Below are positions 9,126-18,439 of a DNA stretch of 64,000 nucleotides, piece by piece. Position numbers and translations under genes: made by a program. The notes under the pieces were generated by a model. It worked only from the letters and a program-made list of their open reading frames with translations. It had not been told where the DNA came from and searched no databases. The DNA is from Paenarthrobacter sp. A20 (GTDB lineage: Bacteria > Actinomycetota > Actinomycetes > Actinomycetales > Micrococcaceae). The DNA lies in assembly GCF_024168825.1 (NCBI RefSeq), contig NZ_JALJWH010000001.1:1364001-1428000 (forward strand), read 5' to 3'. Numbering within the stretch: position 1 is the first letter of the stretch; every line of letters starts with the position of its first letter.

Positions 9126-9254
9126 GAAACGCCGGGCGCGTCTGTAATCCCGGACAGCACCCTTCCAAAAGCCGTTCCGGCCGCGGGATAAAGGGGCTTT
9201 AGTAGAAGCAGAAGATCTTTCCACCACACACTTCCCACAGACGAAGGAGTCACC

Positions 9255-10982
9255 ATGGCACCCGCCGATTTCACCACTGGTGCCCGTCCGGTCAAGGCCG
9301 CCCGGGGTACTGAACTTACTGCCAAGTCGTGGCAGACCGAGGCGCCGTTGCGCATGCTGATGAACAACCTGGATCCCGAGGTCGCTGAGCGCCCGGATGA
9401 TCTGGTGGTGTACGGAGGCACGGGCCGTGCTGTGCGTTCCTGGGCTGCGTTTGATGCGATCACCCGGACCCTGGAAACCATGGAGAAGGACGAGACGCTG
9501 CTGGTGCAGTCGGGGAAGCCGGTGGGTGTGTTCCGCACCCACGAGTGGGCGCCCCGTGTTCTCCTCGCCAACTCCAACCTCGTCGGTGACTGGGCCACGT
9601 GGCCTGAGTTCCGCCGGCTCGAGGCTGAGGGTTTGATGATGTACGGCCAGATGACGGCTGGTTCCTGGATCTATATCGGCACCCAGGGCATCCTGCAGGG
9701 CACCTACGAAACCTTTGCCGCCGTCGGAAACAAGTTGGCTGCTGAGGGACGCCACCCGGCACCCGCCGCGGAGGGTTCCACCGAGGGGCCGCTGGCCGGG
9801 ACGCTGACGTTGACGGGTGGTTGTGGTGGCATGGGCGGGGCCCAGCCGCTGGCCGTGACCCTGAACGACGGCGCCTGCTTGATCGTGGACGTCGATGAGA
9901 CCCGTCTCCGCCGCCGCGCCGGCAAGCGCTACCTGGACGAGGTCGAAACGGACCTGGATGCTGCGATCGCGAAGGTCCAGAAGGCCAAGGACGAGCGCCG
10001 TGGCTGGTCCGTCGGTTACGTGGGTAACGCCGCGGAAGTGTTCCCGGAACTGCTGCGCCGCCACAAGGCCGGCGAGGTCACTTTTGATGTGGTCACCGAC
10101 CAGACCAGTGCGCATGACCCCCTGTCCTACCTGCCCGAAGGCATCACCGTCAACGAGTGGCACACCGAAGCCGAGGCGGATCCGGAAGGGTTCACCAAGA
10201 AGGCCCAGGCTTCGATGGCCCGCCACGTCCAGGCGATGGTGGAGTTCCAGGACGCCGGCTCTGAGGTGTTCGATTACGGCAACTCCATCCGGGATGAGGC
10301 ACGCAAGGGCGGGTACGAGCGGGCGTTCGAGTTCCCCGGCTTCGTGCCGGCCTATATCCGGCCGTTGTTCTGCGAGGGTTTGGGCCCGTTCCGCTGGGTC
10401 GCGCTCTCCGGTGACCCGGAAGACATCGCCGTAACGGACAAAGCCATCAAGGAACTGTTCCCGGAGAACACCCACCTGCACAAGTGGCTCGATGCCGCGG
10501 CGGACCGGGTGGAGTTCGAGGGCCTCCCGGCACGTATTTGCTGGCTCGGGTACGGCGAACGTGCCAAGGCCGGGTTGTTGTTCAACCAGCTCGTGAAGGA
10601 GGGCAAGGTCAAGGCCCCGATCGTGATCGGCCGTGACCACCTGGATTCGGGTTCCGTGGCGTCTCCATACCGTGAGACGGAGTCCATGGCTGACGGGTCC
10701 GACGCGATTGCTGACTGGCCGTTGCTGAACGCCCTGATCAACACCTCTTCGGGCGCTACCTGGGTTTCGATCCACCACGGCGGCGGTGTCGGTATTGGCC
10801 GGTCCCTGCACGCCGGACAGGTTTCGGTCGCCGACGGCACCGACCTGGCTGCCGAGAAGCTCGAACGGCTCCTGACCAACGACCCCGGTATGGGCGTCAT
10901 CCGCCACGTCGACGCCGGCTACGACCGCGCCGTCGAAGTCGCCAACGAACGCGGCGTCCGCATCCCCATGAATGAGAAGTAA
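9255..10982 (+). CDS. hutU: urocanate hydratase
   Basis: Urocanase (EC 4.2.1.49) adds water to trans-urocanate to give 4-imidazolone-5-propionate, the second step of histidine breakdown, using tightly bound NAD+. The 575-residue protein is full length for the family. Visible motifs are [10 protein letters not shown] (NAD-binding loop near residue 190), the [11 protein letters not shown] segment with the conserved Cys, and [17 protein letters not shown] near residue 500. GAAGGAG lies 7 bases before the ATG. hutH follows after 4 bases. Confidence 0.97.
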   Translation: MAPADFTTGARPVKAARGTELTAKSWQTEAPLRMLMNNLDPEVAERPDDLVVYGGTGRAVRSWAAFDAITRTLETMEKDETLLVQSGKPVGVFRTHEWAPRVLLANSNLVGDWATWPEFRRLEAEGLMMYGQMTAGSWIYIGTQGILQGTYETFAAVGNKLAAEGRHPAPAAEGSTEGPLAGTLTLTGGCGGMGGAQPLAVTLNDGACLIVDVDETRLRRRAGKRYLDEVETDLDAAIAKVQKAKDERRGWSVGYVGNAAEVFPELLRRHKAGEVTFDVVTDQTSAHDPLSYLPEGITVNEWHTEAEADPEGFTKKAQASMARHVQAMVEFQDAGSEVFDYGNSIRDEARKGGYERAFEFPGFVPAYIRPLFCEGLGPFRWVALSGDPEDIAVTDKAIKELFPENTHLHKWLDAAADRVEFEGLPARICWLGYGERAKAGLLFNQLVKEGKVKAPIVIGRDHLDSGSVASPYRETESMADGSDAIADWPLLNALINTSSGATWVSIHHGGGVGIGRSLHAGQVSVADGTDLAAEKLERLLTNDPGMGVIRHVDAGYDRAVEVANERGVRIPMNEK

Positions 10983-10986
10983 GAAC

Positions 10987-12579
10987 ATGACCATTACATC
11001 CAACGAACAGCTCACCGTCACCCTCGGCTCCAGCGGCGTCACGCCGGAAGACGTCGTCGCCGTCGCACGCCACGATGCCAAGGTGACCATCGCCCAGGAC
11101 GCCCTGGACAACGTTGCCAAGGTCCGCGCCCACATTGACGACCTCGCCACCAGCGATGTCCCCGCCTACGGCATTTCCACGGGCTTCGGCGCGCTGGCCA
11201 ACCGCCACATCCCCAACGACCTCCGCACCCAGCTGCAGAAGTCGCTGATCCGCAGCCACGCTGCCGGCATGGGCCCGGCCGTGGAACGTGAAGTGGTCCG
11301 CGGCATCATGTTCCTCCGCGCCAAGACCCTGGCCTCCGGCCGCACAGGCGTCCGCCCCGTGGTCCTGCAGACCATGGTGGACGTCCTCAACGCCGGCATC
11401 ACCCCGCTGGTCCGCGAGTTCGGTTCACTGGGCTGCTCCGGCGACCTCGCCCCGCTGTCCCACTGTGCGCTGGTCCTCATGGGCGAAGGCGAAGCAATGG
11501 GTCCCGACGGCGAACTGTACGGAACCGCAGGCAAGCCGCCTGTCGCTGAGCTTCTTACGCAGCACGGCATCGAGCCGGTCACCCTTGCCGAGAAGGAGGG
11601 CCTGGCCCTCGTCAACGGCACCGAAGGCATGCTCGGCATGCTGCTGATGGCCATCGCCGATATCCGCTTGCTCCTTGCGACGGCGGATGTCACCGCCGCG
11701 CTCAGCGTCGAGGCGCTGCTCGGCACGGACCAGGTGTTCCTCCCGGAGCTCCACGCCGCACTCAGGCCGCACCCCGGCCAGGCTGCCAGTGCGGACAACA
11801 TGCTGCGGGTGCTGTCCAACTCGCCGATCGTCGCATCCCACCGGATCAACGACACCAAGGTCCAGGACGCCTACTCGCTGCGCTGCGCTCCGCAGGTTGC
11901 CGGCGCTGTCCGCGACACCGTGGACCACGCCGCGCTGGTGGCGTCCCGCGAGCTCGCCGCAGCGATCGACAACCCGGTGGTCCTCCCGGACGGCCGCGTG
12001 ACGTCCAACGGCAACTTCCACGGCGCTCCCGTGGCCTACGTCCTGGACTTCCTGGCCATCGCCGTGGCGGACCTGAGCTCCATCGCCGAACGACGCACGG
12101 ACCGTATGCTCGATCCCGCCCGCTCGCACGGACTGCCGGCCTTCCTCGCCGGAGACCCCGGCGTTGACTCCGGCCTGATGATCGCCCAGTACACCCAGGC
12201 CGGCCTGGTCTCGGATAACAAGCGCCTGGCCGTTCCGGCGTCGGTGGACTCGATCCCGAGCTCCGCCATGCAGGAAGACCACGTGTCCATGGGCTGGCAC
12301 GCTGCCCGGAAGCTGCGCAAGGCCGTGGAGAACCTCCGCCGAGTGCTCGCCGTCGAGCTTGTCACCAGCGCCCGTGCCATTGACATGCGGACGCAAATGT
12401 CCGACGGCGAACTCACCCCGGGTCCCGCCGGTACGGCTGTGCTTGAGGTGCTTCGTGAAGTGGTCCAGGGTCCCGGTACCGACAGGTTCCTGTCGCCGGA
12501 ACTGGAAGCGGCTGACCGTTTGGTCGGCTCCGGAGCGGTCCGCGCGGCCGCCGAATCCGCCGTCGGCATATTGGCCTGA
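10987..12579 (+). CDS. hutH: histidine ammonia-lyase
   Basis: HutH (EC 4.3.1.3) eliminates ammonia from L-histidine to form urocanate. The 530-residue protein contains the MIO-forming tripeptide as Cys150-Ser151-Gly152 (FGSLGCSGDLAPL) where many enzymes have Ala-Ser-Gly; the Cys form is known in other actinobacterial HutH proteins. YGISTGFGAL near residue 61 supplies the catalytic Tyr. The ATG at 10987 is chosen over 10972 because it lies just after the hutU stop with GAGAAG in front and gives the usual N-terminus. It is translated together with hutU. Confidence 0.97.
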   Translation: MTITSNEQLTVTLGSSGVTPEDVVAVARHDAKVTIAQDALDNVAKVRAHIDDLATSDVPAYGISTGFGALANRHIPNDLRTQLQKSLIRSHAAGMGPAVEREVVRGIMFLRAKTLASGRTGVRPVVLQTMVDVLNAGITPLVREFGSLGCSGDLAPLSHCALVLMGEGEAMGPDGELYGTAGKPPVAELLTQHGIEPVTLAEKEGLALVNGTEGMLGMLLMAIADIRLLLATADVTAALSVEALLGTDQVFLPELHAALRPHPGQAASADNMLRVLSNSPIVASHRINDTKVQDAYSLRCAPQVAGAVRDTVDHAALVASRELAAAIDNPVVLPDGRVTSNGNFHGAPVAYVLDFLAIAVADLSSIAERRTDRMLDPARSHGLPAFLAGDPGVDSGLMIAQYTQAGLVSDNKRLAVPASVDSIPSSAMQEDHVSMGWHAARKLRKAVENLRRVLAVELVTSARAIDMRTQMSDGELTPGPAGTAVLEVLREVVQGPGTDRFLSPELEAADRLVGSGAVRAAAESAVGILA

Positions 12580-12611
12580 CGTCGAATAAAACGCTCATTT
12601 GATGGGCATAT

Positions 12612-12660
12612 TTGTCACGCCCCGGTCTTTGTTCGCAACGCAATCACCGGGGCGTGGCAA
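12612..12660 (+). terminator. hairpin after hutH
   Basis: TTGTCACGCCCCGGT (12612-12626) pairs with ACCGGGGCGTGGCAA (12646-12660) with one mismatch and a 19-base loop. It follows the hutH stop by 32 bases and precedes the promoter region of the small gene at 12779. No T-tract follows, so efficiency is uncertain. Confidence 0.55.
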
Positions 12661-12778
12661 ATGTAGTAGAACTTATGGTGTACGTCACGTCCACGCCAAT
12701 GATGTCGTGGGCTTGACGGTCAACCGTTCGAACAACTCAATACACAACAGAGAACATCCACAAAGGGGTAGAAGTTCA

Positions 12779-13027
12779 ATGAAGGCACGCGGAGCAGTCC
12801 TGTCCAGGCGAAACGCTCACTCGGCTACGGTTTCCGACTGGAAGACGCTGAACGTTGGCGAGGCGGTGGAAGTGGTCAAATACGCCCACGTGATCGCCAC
12901 CGGCCGGGTCGAGGAAATTTCCAGCAGCGGGAATGTGGTGTGGCTTGAGCACTCGGGCCCCGGCGTCACCGAAGAGGGCAAGGAACTGTTCATGAAGTCC
13001 GACGGCGTCACTCTCCGCCGGGCATAG
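12779..13027 (+). CDS. small conserved-looking protein of unknown function
   Basis: I do not recognise this 82-residue protein. It begins MKARGAVLSRRNAHSATVSD, has no membrane segment, and contains alternating beta-like segments (VGEAVEVVKYAHVIATGRVE, then VVWLEHSGPG) compatible with a small beta-barrel. The ATG at 12779 has AAAGGGG about 12 bases upstream. The gene has its own leader and a very strong terminator, so it looks like an expressed monocistronic unit. It is unrelated by sequence to the hut genes in front. Confidence 0.7.
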   Translation: MKARGAVLSRRNAHSATVSDWKTLNVGEAVEVVKYAHVIATGRVEEISSSGNVVWLEHSGPGVTEEGKELFMKSDGVTLRRA

Positions 13028-13070
13028 GTACCCAATTGCGACCTGCTTGGGTGGGATAGTTGTTAAACAG

Positions 13071-13133
13071 AAACCGGGGCTCGTTCCCTTCCGCGGGTAG
13101 TAGATGCGGAAGGGAACGGGCCCCGGTTTTTGG
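13071..13133 (+). terminator. strong rho-independent terminator
   Basis: A 24-bp stem (13071-13094 with 13106-13129) with a single T-G wobble, an 11-base loop and a run of T residues follows the small gene at 12779. This is a textbook intrinsic terminator for the + strand. Confidence 0.9.
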
Positions 13134-13162
13134 CGTCGCTGCCAGAAAATACGTTGGGGGTA

Positions 13163-13384
13163 TCAGGCGGCGAGGACTTCGTGGGTCTGACCGAAGGGAA
13201 CGGATTCGTCCAGGGCCACGGTGTAGGTGCCGGGCTCGTGGCGCGTCACCAGAATTCCACAGGCAGCGTCTGCTGCTGCGTTTTCGATCAGGGCATCCAC
13301 TGCGCGGTCGAGTCCGTCGTGGATCTCGTCTGCCTTCGAGAAGGACAGGCGAATTTCGCGTTCTGCAGTCATTGCAGGGGTCAT
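13163..13384 (-). CDS. small hypothetical protein
   Basis: This 73-residue acidic protein (beginning MTPAMTAEREIRLSFSKADE) is not recognised. A consensus AGGAGG lies 6 bases before the ATG at 13384, which decides the start over the longer frame reaching 13432. It reads as a short alpha/beta domain with GILVTRHEPGTYTVALDESV near the C-terminus. It is downstream of nothing obvious and shares no operon with the glutamate dehydrogenase, which ends 54 bases beyond its start on the same strand and would have to be read through. Confidence 0.65.
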   Translation of the reverse strand: MTPAMTAEREIRLSFSKADEIHDGLDRAVDALIENAAADAACGILVTRHEPGTYTVALDESVPFGQTHEVLAA

Positions 13385-13486
13385 TGGGGGCCTCCTATTA
13401 CGTGCCGCATGCGAGGGCGACCCATCAATCATAATCGCTGAGACCCGAAAATATGTAAGATGACTGGCAGGTGAGTGACCTGGGTC

Positions 13487-16400
13487 TCATCTGCGAACCA
13501 TGGCGCGGAGCAGTTTTACCGCCACGGAAAGAGCCGCGATGTCCACCGGACCTGGCTTGATGGCTTCCTGGATGGTCTCCTGGATGCGCGCCAATTGTTC
13601 GATGTTTCCGTGCTCCCAATCCATGATCCGTTCCACGGGATCAGCAGCCACGGTGGACCGCGGAGTATGCCGGACCACCGCCTTGGTCATGTCGGCCAGG
13701 ACCAGATACATGTCGTCCCTCAGCGCTGCCCTCGCCAACGACTCCCAGTGCGTGTCGCGCGGAAGCATGGTGATGTGTTCCAGCAAGGGGATTGCGGAGA
13801 TCCGCTCAAAAACGGCGAAGTACACCTCCGCCACACCCTCTGCCGGCTCCTGCAGTTCCTCGGCGATGGCGGAAATGTCCAGCAGTCCGTAGCTGACCAG
13901 GAGCTCTGAAGCGCGGATCCCCAAAGAGTGCGGCAGGCCGACGGCGTCAGTGTGGGCGAGGCGCTTCAAAGAGTGCGCCAGATTGATGCCATGCAGCAAC
14001 CCGGTGAAATTGGCGCGCATCAAGGACATCGGTTGTTCAAGCCGGGCCAAGGCATCGGAGATCGGCTTGTCACGGAAATCGTGGGTCACGTACCAGCGCA
14101 CGGACCGGTCCAACAGGCGCCGCATGTCCAGGGCCACGGCTGCGCCATGCTCGCTGGGTGTGCTGGCCGGCAGTCGGGCGATTGCCTGCGTTACCGAGTC
14201 CAGATCCCAGACGTTCCGCATCACCACGAACGCGCGTGCTACGGCCGCGGCTGACACGGTGGTCTCTTCCATGGCCCGGAAGGCGAACGCAATGCCACCC
14301 ATATTGATCATGTCGTTGGCCACCACAGTGGCTACGATCTCCCGGCGCAGGGGGTGGGTGGACAGATGTTCGCCGAACCGCTCCGAGACTTGTTGGGGGA
14401 AATAGTCGTGGAGCGTCTGCGAGAACCACGGATCGTCGGCAAGGCCTCCCTCCGTGAGTTCCCGGGCCAGCTCGATTTTGGCGTAGGCGGCCAGCACTGC
14501 GAGCTCGGGGGTTGTCAGCCCCTTGCCCGTCAGGACGCGGGCCTGGAGTTCCTCGTTGCCGGGGAGGAACTCCAGGTCCCGGTCCAGGTCGGTGACTGAC
14601 TCAAGCCAGTCCATGGTCCTTTCGAAGCTGGGGCTCCACTCGACGGCCAACTGCTTGTCATTGAGCAACAGGACGTTCTGGTGGTCATTGGTTTTCAGCA
14701 CCAGCTTCCCCACTTCACCTTGGAGTGAGTGCAGGAATACGGTCCGTTCGGCCGCAGGCATCCTGCCGGCCGCGATCATACGGTCCAGGAAGACCTTGAT
14801 GTTCACCTCATGGTCGGAACAATCCACCCCTGCCGAATTGTCGATCGCATCGGTGTTCACCAGGATGCCCGCCAGCGCAGCCTGGATCCGGCCGCGCTGG
14901 GTGACGCCGAGGTTGCCGCCTTCAGCGATGATGTGGGTGCGGAGCTGGTTGCCATCAACGCGGATGGCATCGTTCGCTTTATCCCCGACGTCGGCATGGG
15001 ACTCCGTGGACGACTTCACGTAGGTGCCAATTCCGCCGTTGTACAGCAGGTCCACCGGCGCCATGAGGATCGCCTTGAGGAGCTCCGGCGGACTCATGAC
15101 CTGCTGGCCGTTGGGTTCGGAGCCTGCTTCCAGCCCTGCACCCTCTTCCAAACCCAGGGCGAGCCGGACCTCCTCGGTAATCACTATTGACTTCGCCGTC
15201 CTCGCGAAGACACCGCCACCCGGGCTCAACCTTCCCGGGTTGTAGTCCGCCCAGGATGACCGGGGGAGCTTGAACAGGCGTTCCCGCTCGGCATAGGACT
15301 CCAGCGGATCCGGTGTGGGGTCCAGGAAGATATGCCGATGATCGAACGCAGCTACCAACTTGATGTGCTTGGAGAGAAGCATGCCATTGCCGAAGACATC
15401 ACCGCTCATGTCCCCGATGCCCACCACGGTGAAATCCTCCGCGGTTGAATCGATCATGAGTTCACTGAAATGGTGGCGCACCGATTCCCATGCGCCGCGG
15501 GCCGTGATGCCCATCTGCTTGTGGTCGTAACCCACTGAGCCGCCGGAAGCGAAGGCGTCCCCCAGCCAGAAGCCGTACTCCTCCGCCACAGCGTTGGCGA
15601 TGTCTGAGAAGGCGGCAGTTCCCTTATCCGCCGCGACCACCAGATAGTAGTCGTCGCCATCGTGGCGTACCACCCGGGGCGGGGTCGCCACCCGGCTGTT
15701 GCTGCCGCCGTCGGGATCCGGCATGAGGTTGTCCGTGACGTCCAGCAGCCCACGAATAAAAGTCCGGTAGCTTTCCTGGCCCTCCGCGAGCCAAGCAGCG
15801 CGATCCTCCGCCGGGTCCGGTAGTAGTTTGGGGAAGAAACCACCTTTGGCGCCGGTGGGAACAATCACGGCGTTCTTGACAGTTTGTGCCTTCACCAGCC
15901 CAAGGATTTCCGTCCGGAAGTCCTCGCGCCGGTCCGACCACCGGAGTCCTCCGCGGGCCAACGGTCCGAAGCGCAGGTGGACCCCCTCAACGCGGGGTGA
16001 GTAGACCCAGATTTCGAATTTAGGACGTGGCGCCGGTGCGGCCGGAATGCCGGACGGATTGAGTTTGAAGCTGATGTACGGCTTGTCCAAGTAGAAATTG
16101 GTGCGCAGGGTGGCGTCCACCAGGCTTGCGAGCGTCCGGAGGAGTCGGTCGGCGTCCAGGACCGGGATGGCGTCAATAGCCTCGCCAAGTCTGGCACGGG
16201 CTGCGTGGATGGCCTGCGTACGATGGCTCAGTTCGCTGCTGCCTTCCTCAAAAACATCGCCGTCAGGCCGGTGTGCGTGGCTGTTGAGTTCGGGATCAAA
16301 CAGGTCCGGCGCGTAGCTGTCCGGATTGAACTTCGCCTCGAAGAGTTCCAGGAGCGCATGTGTTGCCTCCGTGTTCGCCCGGAGTGTGTCCGCGATGAAG

Positions 16401-18385
16401 CCGTAAGAGTTGGTGCTCCCCAATTGCCGCAAGTACTTGGCGTAGGCGCGGAGGATAGCCACCCGCCGCCAACCGATGCCTTCGCGGATGACCAAGGCAT
16501 CGAAGGCGTCCGACTCCGCAGCGCCGCGCATGGCGGCGCAGAACGCGCCGCCCAGCAGTTCGCCCGTGGTCAACGGGTCCACCCCGCGCGGGTACTTCAG
16601 CCCGAGGTCGTACAGAAAGAACTGTCGGCCATCTCCACGCTGGACGTCGAACGGACGCTGGTCCAGTACCTTCAAGCCAAGGTTGTGGAAGAACGGAAGG
16701 ATCTGGGTGAGGCTCTGGGGGCGGGTCAAATACAGCCTGATCCTGGCATCTTCGATGAGAACAGCAGTTCCGGGTCGTTTGTAGACGGTCAGCAGCGGGT
16801 CTGGTTCCTCGCTTTGGCCTGGCGGAAAGCTCTCGAACTTCGAGATGTCCTCCACCGCGTCCTCTACTTCGAAATCGGCTTTGTAACTGGCAGGGAAGGC
16901 CGCGGCCCATTCGCGGGAAAGCCGCCCGGCCTCCTCCAACGGGTAGCGCGCCTGCAGCGCTTCGGCCAGGCCTTGGGCCCAGGTCCTGGTGGCGGCGATG
17001 ATCCGCGGCTCCAGTACCGAGGCATCTACGACGCCGGGAGTCCCCTGACGCGTCGACGCCGCCTGCGGTAACAGCACCCGGAAGAACACCCTGGCCATGG
17101 CGGATTCGCCCAAGCGGAGCTCAAACTCGATGGAGTCCGCACCGAATGCCTCGCGCAGTTCGCGTTCAATGTTGAGCCTGACTGCGGTGCTGTACCGACG
17201 GCGCGGGAGGAACACGAGCGCTGTCATGAACCGTCCATAGGAGTCCGGGCGCAGGAACAGTCGGGTGCTGTGGCGTTCCTGGAGTCGCAGGATTTCGCGG
17301 GCATGGGCGGCGAGCTGTTCGGCGTCGATGTGGAATAGCTCATCGCGGGGATAGCCCTCCATGACGGCCAGGAGTTCCTTGCCGTGATGCGAGCTGGGCG
17401 GGTAGCCAAACGCCCGCAGCACTTCCTTCACGGTGTCCCGGATGACAGGAATCTCCAAGGCCGATTGCGCCGTGGAATTGGGGGAGAAGAGACCAACAAA
17501 GGTTTGTCCGCCGTCCTTCCCCTCCGGGCCGGACGAGGCCACCGTAATCTCGTCGAGGTAGGCGCGGCGCAGGACCGTGGAACGCTGGGCGGACTTGGTG
17601 AGCGTGAGGATCCGGGGTTCTGCCCCCGGAGGATTCCTGTGCAGTTCCTCCGCGTCCATCGGTTCCCGCAGAACGCCTAGCCCGCGGCGCCCGCGAAATC
17701 CGAGGAACACGAAGTTCCCGTCGCCCAGCCATTGCAGCAGCTCGCGGGCTTCCCTGGCTTCAGGATCCGAGCCTGCCCGCTCACCCAAGGCCCTGACCTC
17801 GCGGGCCAGTTCCTCATGGATTGCAGCATGGTCCTCAGCGGCGGTCCGGACATCGTGCAGGACCCTGTGCAGCCGGCCAATGAGGAGTTCCGTCCCGGGC
17901 TCGTCCGGGAGCCTTGGAATCTCGATCGCCATCCACGCCTCGGCGAGTGGTCCGCCGTCGTACTCCTCGTGTTGGGCGGGCACCTGCGCACTGGTGCCGG
18001 CGGCGGAAGCTTCGACGCTGGCGGGGAGCCCGGTGCGGTGCGGTGCCCGCTGGATTTCGGTCAGGCGATGGGTGGCTGGATCGCGGGTGACGCTGAAGGT
18101 GGGATGGACGAGGAGTCGGATGGAGGCGGTATCCCGGGCGATCTCCGCAGTGACGGAGGGGAGGAGGTAGGGCATGTCATCTGCCACGACGGCCACCACG
18201 CTGGCGTCGGACTCATGCAGAACTCCGATGACGGCCTGCCCCGGTTCCCGCCGTTCGGCCAACGACCGGTGGTAGCGGGCGCGTTCCAGCAGCGTTTCCG
18301 GCGTGTAGTTGCGGGCGTCGTCCTCGGCCACGTGCTCGTAGTAGTCGGTCAGGAATCCGTCCGCCGGCTCGGTGCTGGAGGACAT
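13487..18385 (-). CDS. gdh: NAD-dependent glutamate dehydrogenase, large (180-kDa) class
   Basis: This 1632-residue enzyme oxidises glutamate to 2-oxoglutarate and ammonia with NAD+, a catabolic direction. Size and layout match the large bacterial NAD-GDH family: a long N-terminal regulatory region (about 1-700), the catalytic domain with PTGAKGGFFPKLLPDP (near residue 860) and GIGDMSGDVFGNGMLLS (near residue 990), then a long C-terminal helical region. The start at 18385 has only a weak ribosome site. The gene lies beside histidine catabolism genes that release glutamate. The IS30 element sits directly upstream and may affect its promoter. Confidence 0.95.
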   Translation of the reverse strand: MSSSTEPADGFLTDYYEHVAEDDARNYTPETLLERARYHRSLAERREPGQAVIGVLHESDASVVAVVADDMPYLLPSVTAEIARDTASIRLLVHPTFSVTRDPATHRLTEIQRAPHRTGLPASVEASAAGTSAQVPAQHEEYDGGPLAEAWMAIEIPRLPDEPGTELLIGRLHRVLHDVRTAAEDHAAIHEELAREVRALGERAGSDPEAREARELLQWLGDGNFVFLGFRGRRGLGVLREPMDAEELHRNPPGAEPRILTLTKSAQRSTVLRRAYLDEITVASSGPEGKDGGQTFVGLFSPNSTAQSALEIPVIRDTVKEVLRAFGYPPSSHHGKELLAVMEGYPRDELFHIDAEQLAAHAREILRLQERHSTRLFLRPDSYGRFMTALVFLPRRRYSTAVRLNIERELREAFGADSIEFELRLGESAMARVFFRVLLPQAASTRQGTPGVVDASVLEPRIIAATRTWAQGLAEALQARYPLEEAGRLSREWAAAFPASYKADFEVEDAVEDISKFESFPPGQSEEPDPLLTVYKRPGTAVLIEDARIRLYLTRPQSLTQILPFFHNLGLKVLDQRPFDVQRGDGRQFFLYDLGLKYPRGVDPLTTGELLGGAFCAAMRGAAESDAFDALVIREGIGWRRVAILRAYAKYLRQLGSTNSYGFIADTLRANTEATHALLELFEAKFNPDSYAPDLFDPELNSHAHRPDGDVFEEGSSELSHRTQAIHAARARLGEAIDAIPVLDADRLLRTLASLVDATLRTNFYLDKPYISFKLNPSGIPAAPAPRPKFEIWVYSPRVEGVHLRFGPLARGGLRWSDRREDFRTEILGLVKAQTVKNAVIVPTGAKGGFFPKLLPDPAEDRAAWLAEGQESYRTFIRGLLDVTDNLMPDPDGGSNSRVATPPRVVRHDGDDYYLVVAADKGTAAFSDIANAVAEEYGFWLGDAFASGGSVGYDHKQMGITARGAWESVRHHFSELMIDSTAEDFTVVGIGDMSGDVFGNGMLLSKHIKLVAAFDHRHIFLDPTPDPLESYAERERLFKLPRSSWADYNPGRLSPGGGVFARTAKSIVITEEVRLALGLEEGAGLEAGSEPNGQQVMSPPELLKAILMAPVDLLYNGGIGTYVKSSTESHADVGDKANDAIRVDGNQLRTHIIAEGGNLGVTQRGRIQAALAGILVNTDAIDNSAGVDCSDHEVNIKVFLDRMIAAGRMPAAERTVFLHSLQGEVGKLVLKTNDHQNVLLLNDKQLAVEWSPSFERTMDWLESVTDLDRDLEFLPGNEELQARVLTGKGLTTPELAVLAAYAKIELARELTEGGLADDPWFSQTLHDYFPQQVSERFGEHLSTHPLRREIVATVVANDMINMGGIAFAFRAMEETTVSAAAVARAFVVMRNVWDLDSVTQAIARLPASTPSEHGAAVALDMRRLLDRSVRWYVTHDFRDKPISDALARLEQPMSLMRANFTGLLHGINLAHSLKRLAHTDAVGLPHSLGIRASELLVSYGLLDISAIAEELQEPAEGVAEVYFAVFERISAIPLLEHITMLPRDTHWESLARAALRDDMYLVLADMTKAVVRHTPRSTVAADPVERIMDWEHGNIEQLARIQETIQEAIKPGPVDIAALSVAVKLLRAMVRR

Positions 18386-18414
18386 ATTCTCATGATCGCT
18401 TAAACCCCGCGAGA

Positions 18415-18436
18415 TGGCACCTCATGCCACTGTTTG
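18415..18436 (+). repeat. left half of an extragenic palindrome split by IS30
   Basis: These 22 bases, joined to 19708-19729 through one copy of AGC, give a near-symmetric hairpin with 22-base arms and four mismatches. It is related to the intact palindromes at 6557-6599 and 26884-26927. Confidence 0.75.
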
Positions 18437-18439
18437 AGC

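Noticed and set aside
8841..11150. 769-residue open frame on the minus strand opposite the IclR end and hutU
   Set aside because: It is the antisense shadow of hutU and the IclR gene in GC-rich DNA, with no recognisable domain or plausible start.
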